Assembly: GCA_030340625.1 (NCBI GenBank)
Contig: JAOPHQ010000903.1
Span: 58,501-122,500, forward strand
From: Merluccius polli
Taxonomy: Eukaryota; Chordata; Actinopteri; Gadiformes; Merlucciidae
Direction: 5' to 3'
Length of the DNA: 64,000 bases
The notes beneath the pieces are model-generated. The model was not told the origin of the DNA. It saw nothing but the letters and a program-made list of their open reading frames with translations, and made no database searches. Below, piece after piece: positions 1-10,207 of the stretch (position 1 is the first letter of the stretch; each line of letters starts with the position of its first letter). Both the position numbers and the translations under genes were made by a program.

Positions 1-249
1 GACTACCTACAAGGACTGCAGATTGTCAAAGGATGCATGTAACTAAATTGATGCAACATACATAAAGTGATCAGTTTAGGGGCCAATCACACAGAACAGC
101 GTTTTTAAAAACACAATACCTACATTATCATTGTTTTCCTGCATACAATTTGAAATATGTTCAACTTTGGGTGCAATGTACAATGTGTAGAGTGAGATTG
201 CTATGGCGGCGGCGGTAGCGCAGGCCTAGCACGCGCCCAAGCTCCTTAC

Positions 250-401
250 CGTCCTCGTTCACTTCAATGATCTTCTTGAGCTTCTTCTTCTTCTTGCTCA
301 CTTTGGCGGCGTTCTGCATCTTGGGGATGTCTCGGCCATAGTAGAGGAGGAAGTGGTTGTACACGTCGTTCAGCTCATCCAACGACTGGACATCTTTCAG
401 T
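250..401 (-). CDS. supt6h: supt6h exon 12 (last coding exon in the window)
   Basis: Residues 429-479, LKDVQSLDELNDVYNHFLLY then YGRDIPKMQNAAK, ending in a lysine-rich tail KVSKKKKKLKKIIEVNEDG. Donor GTAAGG leaves phase 1; the next exon is outside the window. The Lys run is longer than I recall in mammalian SPT6. Confidence 0.93.
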
Positions 402-1772
402 CTACAGCAAACACAGAGGGGCAATGTAGTCAACAGCTGCAAGCGTGGACTATATAGCTGAACTAAAGCAACAAATGAGCATTGTTTCCTTTGTAAGAAT
501 CTGTTTCGATGTCGATCCCTACCATCCGCCCATCTTATTAGGAATTAAAACTGTAAAACAAATACATAAGAAAAAAAAAAATCCTCTTGTATGTTCATAG
601 GTCCTGGCACTTAAAAATAGTACTTAACATCGTGTAGCATCTTACCCTAGCTATGTTTGTTGTATATGAGGAATGGGTTAACCTAGCAATTATGGGTGCT
701 TTAAACATGTTCTATTGACATCCTTACTGTACCGACAGCGATATATTGTTTCACCTTCTTCTGACAAATGTACTTATTGTAAGTGGCTTTGGACAAAAGC
801 GTATGCTAAATGCCCTAAATGTAAATGTAACTGTAAATGGAAACAATGGATCCAGATTACAGACGGCAAGATGCCCACCTCTCCATATCGGCTGTGTCCA
901 GAGGGCGGATGCCATCAGCCAGGGGTTTATCGGGGTCGGCAGAGATCTGCTCGTACTGGTAGGACTGCATCCTCCGGAAAAGACGCGTCAGGTTCTGCTT
1001 CCTCGTCCTCAGCTGCGTCCACTAGGGGTCAAAGCTCAGGTAATTGAGCTTTGAGGTTCAATGAGTGGCAAACAAATGCATTGATCGTAGTGTGCTCTAT
1101 CGCATCAGAGAATATTCCCAATAGATACATGTGATGCCGAGGGCAATTTTAAAAAATGCCAGACGTTTCCATTTTTAACACACAGGGGCATTTCAGATTC
1201 TCATGCCATCTCATTTTGTACTAATGCCACATGACTAGTGGCCCGGGGCTTCTGAACAAACAATCGATTGGATCTTTACCACTTATTTGTATTTGTTCAA
1301 TCTAATGAATTCATTTTTGGGATCATCTACCTTCTCGTCCCACTGCCACACCTTCCACAGGTCATTGATGTTCAGCTCTGGCTCCACATACTCCTTCCTG
1401 TAGAAAGCTATGAAGGGAACCTAGAAGCACAAACACATTATGACACGTGTCGAACTAACCGCCACCAGAACGCTGTATCAGCACCTGATATTTGGGACAC
1501 ACAGGCCACCTGGAAGGAGGGGGGGAAAAAATGGGAGGTGACGAGTCTGTACCTCAAAGTGCTGGTTCCTCATGAAGTTGAGGGCTTCCTTGATCTTGGC
1601 GATGGTGCTGGGACCTTTCCTGCTGAAGTTTGTGGTGGTCCCCCTGTCGAGGTAGTCTGTGCTTTCCTGGTGACGACAGGAACACAAAAAGAGTGTGTTG
1701 CGTTTTCCAAAGATAGTCGATGTATTGCATTAAGACACAACTTATGATTCGAGTTGGGAAGCCATTTTGGAG

Positions 1773-1804
<32 letters not shown>

Positions 1805-4800
1805 CAGAGACAGGAAGACGGAGAAAGAGAAAGAGCGTGAGGAGTGAGACGGTCCTACCTGCATGGAGATGGTCAGGGTGGAGAATCCGTGTCTGAATAT
1901 CCACTCGGCTTCCTCTTCGAGCTCATCATCCTCGGCTGGTTTGATGGGGATGGATCTCAGCTGAGGGCAGAGTGACAGAGGTCAAATGGACAAAAGGACA
2001 AATGGGCATCCTTTGATGCCCACCCTTCATCACCACTCTAGTAGTAATGTTCTTATTCTGTAGAAAAATATTGTTGTTCTTAGGCTCCTCCTATACTTGT
2101 ACATGTAAGCTATTCAATGTTCAAAGATCGAAATAATTTAAAAAAAAAATGTTTCGACATGATTTTTGGAGGGCAGACTGTACAGTGTAGAATGACAGGC
2201 CTACAGCTCTCCACAATGGCATGTTTCCCATTAATGCATTGTTATAATCAATCAGCTACAAAGACTTAATATACTGGAGGTCAAAGGGTGTTGCAGATGC
2301 AGACGGGATTTGTTTCTATGGGTTTAGGTAGGATCATTTTCATCTCTGACTGACCACCCTTACTACGATTCTGGATCTAAAAATGTGCACACTGCAGATT
2401 AACACTGTTTGTGAACTGCATTCTGGGAGCACTGTGTGAGCAAACACACACACACAAACACACACACACACACACACCTGGAACCTCTCAGGCATGTCGG
2501 TGGAGCGGATCTCATTGTCCTGGTCTGTCATGTGGCTGCTTTCCAGCTCGCTGGGCTCGTACAGCTCAAAGATGCTCTTCCTTCCCTGCCTCCGTTTCGT
2601 CTGCTTGTTGTCCTGGTCCTCCTCTTCCTCTTCGCCCTGTTCGTACACGTCCGCATCAAAGTCGGCAAAATCAAAGTCGCCACCAAAGATCTCCTGGGCT
2701 TCCTGGAGGGCGCTGTAGGGCCAAAAAGGAAATGAAATGAAAGACATTATATCGAATGCTTTAATGCATTGACAATGTGGACATAAAGCGTTTTTTATAT
2801 GAACTACCAGTATTTCAGGAATACCCATTTAATAATTTGCACTACGGAATGGCATTGTATCATCATGAAATGAAGATTGACTTATCGTTATACCCAGTTT
2901 TATAGTCTAAATTAATTACGATGAGAACATATGCCCTTCAGTGGATCAAATATGAGGTTTTAAACATCAGTGAGAAAGGAAAAGTAGTTTTAGTCCAATA
3001 CCATACTTTGAAGCTCCATATACTTTAATGTAATGACCCTCAGTTAGACTGTTTAGAATGGTATTTTGAATTCATAAGCAATAACCATAGTGATATTTAT
3101 CGATAGTGTAAAATTATAATTATGATAAAATATTTTTTTAGTGGTGGGCATAGATTAATTGGTTTAATCTAGATTAATCTCACTGTAATCTTGGAATTAA
3201 TCTAGATTAATCTAGATTAAAATGGCTCATTTGAATTCTGCCGAAGGCATTCATAATATGTGTGTGCTACCTAAATAATGACTAAAAGTAAGTCTTTGAG
3301 AATGGGTTTCTCAAGCCAGGTGGCGCATTAGACCAGAGGCTCATCTCCTGTTTCCAAAATGCATCACAAACTGCTTGAGAAAGCGCTATCATTTTGTGAC
3401 GCGAGCCGTTGCTGAACCGTGTCAATTTCAACAGAGCAGATCGACCGGGCAGGAAGTGAAATAGTAAAAGCCATAGAGCATCCGGTCAATTTTCAAAATA
3501 AAAACACCCTCCCGATCGAACACGGCCACAAATCGTTGTCGTTTATAACTGACTTTGTCTATAGGCTACAGCACAACACATTAGGACATAACAACAATAA
3601 ACAACACTAAATACATAGACGCAATACAAGACGCGTGGTCTTGTAGTTCTCGCGTGATCCCGCAAATCCAGCAACCTCGCAGCGCGTAACCGGGCAGAGG
3701 ACGCAGCCGTTCCGCGGCGCAGCGGCGCTTACGTCCCCGGTGGAAATCCCAGCTCCCAACCCAACTTTGAGAATAGATTAACGGCGATATTTTTTTTAAA
3801 TCGCCGATAAGAGTCTCGCGTTATCGCAGCACGTTAACGCCGATAACGGCCCACCACTAATATTTTTCCATATTGCCCAGCCCTAATTTGCACTTGAGGA
3901 GAAGAAGAAACATCATTAGGAGTGTGTGTTTACTGACGAACCTGGCAAAAGGTCTTGCTATTCATTACATTCAACTGGAAGGGCAATATGTACAGAAAAT
4001 AATTTGGATCACCTTACTGTAATGCAAACCTGTGTTACAAAATCCAAGGCCATTGCCTCATATTGTGATATGGATATTATCAAAGCAATATCTTGTCCAG
4101 GCCCAGACTGGAATACTGTTAACTGATCCTGTTTGCATTTTGTTTATTTACTGTTCTGATAGAGGGGTGAAACTTTCATATGAAGTACACTGTACTGTAT
4201 TGACAAAATCAAAGCACAAAAAGACCAGTTACATGCTAATAATTGCAATACTTAGTCTGATGCTAAATCTTAGTGCAATAGAGCAATGTGCAATGTATAA
4301 TGTATCGTAAAATGTCTCCTCACCATTTTTTATGTCTATTGTCGTGTCACACGCTTTTTGTGTTTTTGTGATGTTTTTATGTGAAGCAACAGACTATAGC
4401 ACTGTGCCCAAGACAAACTGGGGGGGGTTCAGTAAAGTTTAGTCTACTACTTACGCATCCGTGTAGCCGGAGAATTTCTTGCCCCGCTTACTAGTGATGG
4501 GCTGGCCGTCGTCATCCACAATAAAATCATCAATGTCTGTGGACATGGGAAGGAAAAAATAAGGGTTTTCACAGTAGTCTATCAGGATCAATATATGAAA
4601 GAGCATCATTATTTTCTAGTGTTTCTAATGGACATTGATTTAAACCATCGATAGGGATAATGTGTCTCTTCACCTGACTCCTCGTCCTCTCCCTCTTCGT
4701 CGTCAGGACGGTGAGTCGGCATGTCCACCGTCTCCCCATCCTCGAGCTCCCCATCACCGTCACCGTCACCCGCCGTGAAGATCTCATCTGCGATGAGATC

Positions 4801-6289
4801 CTTCCCATCGTCGTCCTCCTCGTCGTCGTCCATCGTCTTGACGCGCTCATACTTCTTCTTCTGTGAAGGGAGAAGGGGTTTTGGTGACACGATGAATGCC
4901 AGTCACCTAGAAGGAAAGCTTGACAGAGCTGTAATGCAACGAGACAAAAGCAATCCAGCTCCTTACCCTTCTTTTCACTTTAACTCCTAAATTCTCCTCA
5001 ATGAGGTCAAGATCATCATCGTCCAGATAGTCGTCATAGCCTGCGTGGAGAAATATGAGCCATCAGATTTCAGGAGCAATCTCTATTACAGTCAGAGAGA
5101 CTCTGAAGAACACAAAGACTTGACTATGAAGACATGCCTAGTCACAGTTATGCAGAAAAGGGTTGCAAACAGTGTCCTCACATGGCCATCCGCAGTGATG
5201 GCGTATGTTTTCTATCACACCATTAACAATTCCTTTTAGTGAGCAATCTCATATAGCCATGGGCGAATTTCTCAACAAAATGCAAAACTAAAAAGCAAAC
5301 TGAGTAACAACGTGCCAACTTTTACAATGCCCGTTCTAAAATGATCAGTGGAACCAAATATCTGTGCAACTGTTATTTCTTGCTGACATGTTCATTACAA
5401 TGAGTGATGTTATCAAAAGCAAAATTGAAGCCGGAATGACTTCAATTCACAAGCCAGGCAAAAAAGCATGGGATGATATTTGCTGGGAGATGAGAACTGC
5501 TTCACACTTCTGTCATGAATCAGCAAGGGATAAATCGATTACAAAACAGATTGCCTGCCGCTGCTATTCTGGGATTATGAGTCATTTTCACTTGGTGATA
5601 CTCATCTCTTATCTCTTATATTTTGCATAATAATTGATGTTTAATGATCTTTTCTCTAAATATGTATAGATAGATATATATCTGTCATTTCATTAAGTAC
5701 TAAATATATTTATCTACAGTTTTGGACATTTACAAGTACTGTTGGGGCATGAGTTAAAGAAGGAATTGATTTTTGTGCAAGCATAATAGATATCCTTGCA
5801 CAGATACACTTTGCACAGATACACAGATACACTGAGCATGATCAACCTAATGATAAAGTTCACAGAGCGGCTTATGCTGTATTAAAAGCCACCTTGGGTG
5901 TGGGTTCCATTGAGATTGCCATTACCCATTGCACTGCACAGATAAAACTTACTGCGCTTCTTGCGTCGATGTCTGACTTCCTCGTCCGAGTCACTGCCGG
6001 CTCCGCTCCTGCTCCCTGCTTCTTCCTCCTCCTCCTCTTCTCCATCGTCGATGAGCCCTCTTAAATTCCCTCTTTCATCCTGATCTTCTGTGTTTTCCTC
6101 TTCTTCCTCGTCTGATAGGCAAAAGGCATGAATTAGATCACATCGCATTACACACTAACACAAATGGACTAAATATCCGACAACCTTACCATCATCTTCC
6201 AAAAACCTCTGGGTCTTTTTGGGTTTAAGGTCTTTTTCTTCAAACTCCTCCTCCGACTCTTCAGCTTCACTCTCAATGAAGTCTGACAT
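250..6289 (-). CDS. supt6h: SPT6 homolog, histone chaperone and transcription elongation factor (5' part of gene)
   Basis: SPT6 binds histones and elongating RNA polymerase II in the nucleus and restores chromatin behind it. Eleven coding exons on the minus strand join in phase: 6289-6190, 6111-5953, 5040-4967, 4860-4674, 4536-4455, 2712-2478, 1960-1859, 1666-1553, 1420-1331, 1021-879 and 401-250. Together they give 1438 nt, or residues 1-479 of a protein that is about 1700 residues in vertebrates. The start is MSDFIESEAEESEEE, the conserved SPT6 N-terminus. Residues 1-200 are strongly acidic, the histone-chaperone tail, with a basic stretch RHRRKKR near residue 80. ALQEAQEIFGGDFDF (about 202-216) matches the segment that binds IWS1/Spn1. 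YEPSELESSHMTDQDNEIR and FMRNQHFEVPFIAFYRKEY lead into the helix-turn-helix/Tex-like core. The gene continues past the left edge, so the YqgF, HhH, S1 and SH2 domains are not visible. It lies head-to-head with sdf2, as in mammals. Confidence 0.96.
768..834 (+). repeat. Teleost dispersed-repeat tail (SINE-like 3' end) in supt6h intron
   Basis: The stretch TTGTAAGTGGCTTTGGACAA, followed by AAGCGTATGCTAAATGCC and TAAATGTAAATG, is the conserved end module of an abundant fish interspersed repeat. A second copy lies inverted at 60230-60277. Confidence 0.55.
879..1021 (-). CDS. supt6h: supt6h exon 11
   Basis: Residues 382-428, WTQLRTRKQNLTRLFRRMQS followed by YQYEQISADPDKPLADGI and DTADMER. Acceptor CCCTAG; donor GTGGGC. 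The Arg codon is split with exon 12. Confidence 0.95.
1331..1420 (-). CDS. supt6h: supt6h exon 10
   Basis: Residues 352-381, VPFIAFYRKEYVEPELNIND then LWKVWQWDEK. Start of the helix-turn-helix region of the Tex-like core. Acceptor TTCTAG; donor GTAGAT. Confidence 0.95.
1553..1666 (-). CDS. supt6h: supt6h exon 9
   Basis: Residues 314-351, ESTDYLDRGTTTNFSRKG then PSTIAKIKEALNFMRNQHFE. SRKGPSTI.KIKEAL.FMRNQHFEV is a conserved vertebrate SPT6 block. Phase 0. Confidence 0.95.
1859..1960 (-). CDS. supt6h: supt6h exon 8
   Basis: Residues 280-313, LRSIPIKPAEDDELEEE through EWIFRHGF to TISMQ. The following residues ESTDYLDRG are in exon 9. Acceptor CCTCAG; donor GTAGGA; phase 0 on both sides. Confidence 0.94.
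2478..2712 (-). CDS. supt6h: supt6h exon 7 (IWS1-binding segment; donor lies in a GT repeat)
   Basis: Residues 201-279, ALQEAQEIFGGDFDF to TDMPERFQ. It carries the IWS1/Spn1-binding region and the conserved YEPSELESSHMTDQDNEIR motif. The donor is CAG followed directly by a (GT)n run (2477 downward), so the 5' splice site is itself microsatellite. Confidence 0.95.
3138..3859. mobile_element. Non-autonomous hAT-type element in supt6h intron 6
   Basis: Ends TTAGTGGTGGGC and GCCCACCACTA are inverted, flanked by ATATTTTT at 3130-3137 and 3860-3867, an 8-bp target duplication (one T of slack at the left end). Subterminal parts hold repeated TAATCTAGATTAATC on the left and CGATAACGCGA-like sequence on the right. 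About 720 bp, no transposase. Intron 6 (2713-4454) otherwise shows nothing. Confidence 0.75.
4455..4536 (-). CDS. supt6h: supt6h exon 6
   Basis: Begins by completing the Asp codon of the ES-DIDDFIVDDDGQP motif, which is nearly invariant in animal SPT6. Ends KKFSGYTDA, followed by the acceptor-side ALQEAQEIF in exon 7. Donor GTAAGT. Confidence 0.95.
4674..4860 (-). CDS. supt6h: supt6h exon 5
   Basis: Residues 112-173, from KKKYERVKTMDDDEED to DDEEGEDEES. Contains alternating Asp-Gly (DGDGDGELEDGE), a low-complexity acidic stretch likely to vary in length between fish. Acceptor TTCACAG; donor GTGAAG. Confidence 0.93.
4967..5040 (-). CDS. supt6h: supt6h exon 4
   Basis: Residues 87-111, YDDYLDDDDLDLIEENLGVK then VKRR. 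The DLIEENLGVKVKR segment is the highly conserved part of the SPT6 N-terminal domain. Acceptor CGCAG; donor GTAAGG. Confidence 0.95.
5041..5952. other. supt6h: supt6h intron 3, no feature seen
   Basis: AT-rich intron between exons 3 and 4. No coding exon, repeat end or RNA gene was recognised on either strand. The next intron out, 6301-7090, is likewise plain. Confidence 0.6.
5953..6111 (-). CDS. supt6h: supt6h exon 3
   Basis: Residues 34-86, beginning DEEEEENTEDQDERG and ending RHRRKKR, followed by the first base of a Ser codon completed in the next exon. This is the acidic tail plus a basic nuclear-localisation-like stretch. Donor GTAAGT; phase 1 on both sides. Confidence 0.94.
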
Positions 6290-6300
6290 AGTTTGGGGTC
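6190..6300 (-). CDS. supt6h: supt6h exon 2 (start codon exon)
   Basis: Acceptor CCTCAG ends at 6301 and the ATG is at 6289-6287. It encodes residues 1-33 (MSDFIESEAEESEEE to LEDD). The donor GTAAGG leaves phase 1. The start is fixed by the conserved MSDF beginning of SPT6 proteins. Confidence 0.95.
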
Positions 6301-7090
6301 CTGAGGATGCAATTAAGTACAGCATGCTATAAGTACCAGTCATCAACAGCCGTTAGGGTGTATTTTCCTACAAACAAATTGGCATGCAAGTATCCCAATC
6401 ATGACACATGGGCGCCGGCTATAGTTATCCTCATTATGAAAGGAAATACATCACTATACTTAATACTACAACCACTCAAGTTCACCAAATACTGCCATGG
6501 AAAGCCAGTATATATATATATGTCAATTGTAAGACGTCTCACCTTTTGTAGCAGTCTAATGTTATGTTAAAATAGATTATGTAGGGATCTTGTAAGAGGT
6601 CACTGGAAAAGCATAGAATAACTACCTAGCTAACACCAGTTTGGATATATTTTTGGTCAGAATAACTAGCACAAAGAATCCACCCATGATTGTTACGACA
6701 CTTACAGAGTAGATCCAACTACAATTAGCTTAGCTTAGCGTGTTAGCATTGGCGTGTCAACAGTGTGCCTCCACTGCTAACACAATCGGCTGCTAGCCTT
6801 GTAGCTAAGCCCTGGCTAACAGCCAACACTTTTTACCTTGCCCTGTCATTCGCCATTTCGCCATTTCACAGGCAACCGTGTACAGAATGATAAAAGGTAT
6901 ACTCATATAAACGTTTAGCCAGCCTTTTGACCAGAAGGACAACAAGGCCTCGAAGCGAGCTTGGACAGCAGCAGTGCGGCTAAGGCATGTTAGCATTAGC
7001 CTGGAGAAAACAACATCTACCATCTCCACTGCCGGCTGTCTCTATACTGCAGTCCCTAACTGCGTACACAAGTTGTCAACATTCACTTAC

Positions 7091-7140
7091 CCTTTCTCTG
7101 CGTCTGTATATTCCGATACGATTTATACGATGTAATTTAG
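7091..7140 (-). other. supt6h: supt6h 5' UTR exon 1 (donor side defined, start not)
   Basis: The minus strand reads GCAGAGAAAGG followed by the donor GTAAGT (7090-7085). The next acceptor is at 6302-6301, and the start codon lies 11 nt inside exon 2. This makes exon 1 non-coding. The 5' end is unknown; the upper limit given is a guess. Confidence 0.5.
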
Positions 7141-7266
7141 GGTGTTGTTGTGTCTTCGGATAGCAAAGGAGCTTTCACTTGTAAAAAAGAAAAATGGCGT
7201 GATGACAATTCCGGGATGCAGATGGAGACCTGGAGCTTTTCAAGCACCACCAGCACCAGCAGCGGC

Positions 7267-7279
7267 GGCCCCCTGGCGG
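7267..7279 (-). promoter_or_regulatory. CTCF-like core motif, minus orientation
   Basis: The minus strand reads CCGCCAGGGGGCC, a good match to the CTCF core. It points away from the plus-strand motif at 7450. Confidence 0.45.
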
Positions 7280-7449
7280 ACGATCAGGGGTAGTGCAGCT
7301 CTGGTAGTCCGAAAGGATACTCCTCGGTAAAAAAAAACGTATCACATAAATCCTTTTTTTTAACGTAAAGACGAAGAAAAAACCACAACAACTAAAATCG
7401 ACGCAGCAAGCTGTGATCAACATCGGCGTCCTGCAGTGTCTATTCCAGG

Positions 7450-7463
7450 CCAGCAGGGGGCGC
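7450..7463 (+). promoter_or_regulatory. CTCF-like core motif, plus orientation
   Basis: CCAGCAGGGGGCGC fits the vertebrate CTCF core closely. It overlaps the start of a reverse YY1-like CGCCATG. Sequence match only; occupancy is not shown. Confidence 0.5.
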
Positions 7464-7564
7464 CATGTTTTACCTTCCCGACCAACGGTACTTTTTCGAT
7501 GACGTAGCCGGAGATACTGGGAGGCATTGTATTGTATAGTGGTGACGGCGGAGGAGCAGCAGGC

Positions 7565-7745
7565 ATGGGGACCGCCGCAGTCCTGTTCCCGTGCTGTATG
7601 TCCGTATGTCTGTATTTGTCCTGTCTGTGTGGGACCGCGTCCGGCGGCACCGAGCTCGGTGTGGTGACGTGCGGCTCCGTGGTGAAGCTGTTGAACACGA
7701 AGCACAACGTGAGGCTGCACTCGCACGACGTGCGCTACGGTTCTG
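7565..7745 (+). CDS. sdf2: sdf2 exon 1
   Basis: Residues 1-60: signal peptide, then LGVVTCGSVVKLLNTKHNVR and LHSHDVRYGS. The donor GTGAGT follows TCTG; the Gly codon is split. This is the start of the first MIR repeat. Confidence 0.95.
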
Positions 7746-7871
7746 GTGAGTTGGCCAAGTTTGCAGATGTCGATAGCTGCTGTGAAGGAGTTGAGCCAGT
7801 CCTCCTGTCTCCTTACTGTGTGTGTGTGTGTGTGTGTGTGTCTCTGTGTGTCTCTGTCTGTGTGTGTCTCT

Positions 7872-7903
<32 letters not shown>

Positions 7904-9319
7904 CTCTCTGTCAATCTGTCTGTTTGTCTGTGTGTGTGTGTATGTCTCTATCTGTCTGTGTGTGTGTCTCTGTCTATCTGTCTGTTTGTCTGTCTGTGTG
8001 TGTCTCTGTCTGTTTGTCTGTGTGTCTGTCTCCATAGTTTTCAGTCTCGTTTTGTACGCTGGCTTGGGCTGAACGTCCTCTACTAAAAAAAAAGGTTTAT
8101 TAAACAAAAATTTTATTATTTATGCGTGTGACTAAACGTGTGTCAGGCTGACATGTTGTTGTTGTTGTTGTTGTTGACAGGTAGCGGGCAGCAGTCGGTG
8201 ACCGGGGTCACCTCCGCGGAGGACAGCAACAGCTACTGGAGCGTGCGGGGGACGAGTGGCGGCGCGTGCGGCCGCGGCGTCCCCGTGAGATGCGGGCAAA
8301 CCATCCGCCTCACGCACGTCAACACGCGCAGGAACCTGCACAGCCACTACTTCGCCTCCCCGCTGTCGTCTAACCAGGTGGGGCTTAGACAATATCCCTC
8401 CCCACCCCCTCCCGAAATACCACTTTTTGGGTGGCATGGATGTCAGTTACACTGGGGACGCTGGGGACATGCCCCCCCCCCCCCACCACCACCACTTTTT
8501 GAAATGGCAGATTTTTGTCCCCATCCGTTTTTTCCACAAAGCATCATTTGTGGAAAATGTTTTTTGTGGGGGGGGGGGGGGGGGGGCGTTGTGAGAACGC
8601 TTTGAAATGAACGCGGTGTAAATGTAGGAGAAACGCACGCGCACTGTCCAAAAAAACCGGTAACGTAAGCTAAAGGAAAAAAACAAAACCCCCCTGGCCG
8701 CCGACTGATTCTAACATGACCCCAAAACGTGCCCTTTTGATGTGCCGTTATGCAATTTCATTATGCCCCTAACTCCCTAACCCTAACGCCCTCCCCCGAT
8801 TTTAGGCAATCGCATTGCCTAAAATCGCATATGTTGAAGAAAAATGTCTTTTCATCTGAGCCCTTATGTCCCCACCACTTTTCAAAGTGACGCTCACGCT
8901 AAACGTAAGAAAATGACAAACACTTGTGCTCCGAATGAAAACTAATCACAATTCCTTGTTGTTCATCTCAAACCAAAGCTGAGCCTCCCCCTCCTCTATC
9001 CCTGTCCCCCGGTCCCCAGGAGGTGAGCGCGTTCGGCGAGGAAGGCGAGGGAGACCACCTGGACGAGTGGACGGTCCAGTGCGGCGGCTCGGCGTGGAGC
9101 CGCGAGGAGGCGGTCCGCTTCCGCCACAGGGCCACGGAGGCGTTGCTGTCGGTGACGGGCGAGCAGTACGGCCGGCCCATCCACGGGCAGCGGGAGGTGC
9201 ACGCCATGACGGGTCCCGGCCCCCACAGCCTCTGGAGGGCCATGGAGGGCGTCTTCGTCAAGCCCAGCGAAAGCCTACCGGGAGGTGAAGACTACACGTA
9301 CCCCCACACCGAGTTCTGA
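7565..9319 (+). CDS. sdf2: Stromal cell-derived factor 2 (ER MIR-domain protein)
   Basis: Three exons (7565-7745, 8181-8377, 9020-9319) join in phase to 225 codons plus TGA. SDF2 is a luminal endoplasmic-reticulum protein that works with ER chaperones and the protein O-mannosylation/quality-control system. Residues 1 to about 27 form a signal peptide (MGTAAVLFPCCMSVCLYLSC). LGVVTCGSVVKLLNT (from 31) opens the first of three MIR repeats, roughly 32-86, 94-149 and 150-204. YGSGSGQQSVTGV spans the first intron and matches the family exactly. Later hallmarks are RLTHVNT, EVSAFGEEGEGD and LLSVTGEQYGRPI. The protein is slightly longer than human SDF2 (211 aa). The C-terminus is HTEF rather than the HAEL-type ER-retrieval tail I know from mammals. 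An in-frame non-ATG extension upstream was not used; ATG at 7565 gives a proper signal peptide. Confidence 0.96.
7819..8035 (+). repeat. Composite TG/TCTG microsatellite in sdf2 intron 1
   Basis: Interrupted runs of TGTG, TCTC and TCTG over about 215 bp. The open frames it creates on both strands are repeat translations, not genes. Confidence 0.9.
8181..8377 (+). CDS. sdf2: sdf2 exon 2
   Basis: Acceptor TTGACAG at the end of a (TTG)n tract. Encodes GSGQQSVTGVTSAEDSNSYW through RLTHVNTRRNLHSHYF to SNQ, with the two conserved cysteines of ACGRGVPVRCGQ. Donor GTGGGG; phase 0. Confidence 0.95.
8449..8905. mobile_element. Probable MITE-like dispersed repeat in sdf2 intron 2
   Basis: The left part GGGGACATG..CCACCACCACTTTTTGAAATGG is echoed at the right by GTCCCCACCACTTTTCAAAG in the same orientation. 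Internal C-run at 8471 and G-run at 8568. Termini and target duplication could not be fixed. Confidence 0.35.
9020..9319 (+). CDS. sdf2: sdf2 exon 3 (terminal)
   Basis: Acceptor CCCCAG. Encodes EVSAFGEEGEGDHLDEWTVQ to KPSESLPGGEDYTYPHTEF and TGA at 9317-9319. It holds the rest of the second and all of the third MIR repeat. Codon use is strongly G+C at third positions compared with supt6h. Confidence 0.95.
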   Translation, partial: EVSAFGEEGEGDHLDEWTVQCGGSAWSREEAVRFRHRATEALLSVTGEQYGRPIHGQREVHAMTGPGPHSLWRAMEGVFVKPSESLPGGEDYTYPHTEF

Positions 9320-10023
9320 ACACACTTTGGGCTGAGTCCATCCAGCCTATATTTTTGGGAACTTTTTCTTTTTTTTCTAAACTGCTGAATCTCTCTCTCT
9401 ATCTCTCGCTCTCACGCATACTACACTGCTGTATGTGTGCCACATACACACTGTTTGTATCTGCGTCTCTAGTCAAGTATCAGTGTTGGGCCTCCAAGAA
9501 CATATTGATGATCAGCTTTCAACTTGAATTGTAAGTTATCCAGAGCCATTATCACACAAGATGTGTTAATTCATTTGGTGCCACCATATCTAAAAAGAGT
9601 TGGAAGTGGATTATAGGGAAAATTTGCACTTGCAGATCTTTGTAGGTCCTCCGGACGACATCAAACACTTTGAAACACACTTTTAAACACACTTTTAAAC
9701 GGTTCATTTGATTGAATTAAACGGACAAGATTCAGAAGTTATTGTTAGACCTTTGGTAACACCTGGTACGGTGCCTTTTCATGGTATTTTATTAATATTA
9801 ACTCTTGGAAGAATTGAATCACATTTGTGGTCATTGTAACGCCAACATGCAGCTAACCTGCATGGTTTGTTAATAACACTACATAGTCTTACACTATGTT
9901 TCTCACAGAGCCTCCTGTTATTCACGGAACCACCAACAGTATTTTTATATCAATGAACAACCTCAAATGTTGTCTAATTTTAGGCCAAGCTTGCTACCTG
10001 GGATGATGTTTTTCTCTCATTTA

Positions 10024-10128
<105 letters not shown>

Positions 10129-10201
10129 TGTGTGTGAGAGACGAGAGCCTTCTTCATGAGAAGACATTTGTGATACTGCACTCTTGTTACAAATCCCTCA
10201 G

Positions 10202-10207
10202 AATAAA
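10202..10207 (+). terminator. sdf2: Probable sdf2 polyadenylation signal
   Basis: AATAAA followed by a GT-rich stretch (TTTTGCCGCATGTGTTG). It implies a 3' UTR of about 0.9 kb (9320 to about 10225) that would include the (TG)n tract at 10026-10126. No earlier AATAAA was seen after the stop. Confidence 0.5.

Larger units (their letters stand above)
7092..7564. promoter_or_regulatory. Shared head-to-head promoter of supt6h and sdf2
   Basis: The last 5' UTR base of supt6h exon 1 and the sdf2 start codon are only 474 bp apart and face away from each other, and the right half is GC-rich. YY1-like motifs AAAATGGCG (7191-7199) and CGCCATGTT (7461-7469, reverse) and two CTCF-like motifs lie inside. 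No TATA box sits at a useful place. The same gene pair is head-to-head in mammals, so the arrangement is old. Confidence 0.7.

Noticed and set aside
768..834. tRNA gene
   Set aside because: No cloverleaf or A/B boxes with proper spacing; it matches the tail module of a dispersed repeat. No tRNA or rRNA gene was recognised in the window.
7175..8107. 310-codon minus-strand open frame across the sdf2 promoter and exon 1
   Set aside because: Antisense shadow of sdf2 plus TG/CA repeat; contains long Thr-His-Thr runs only.
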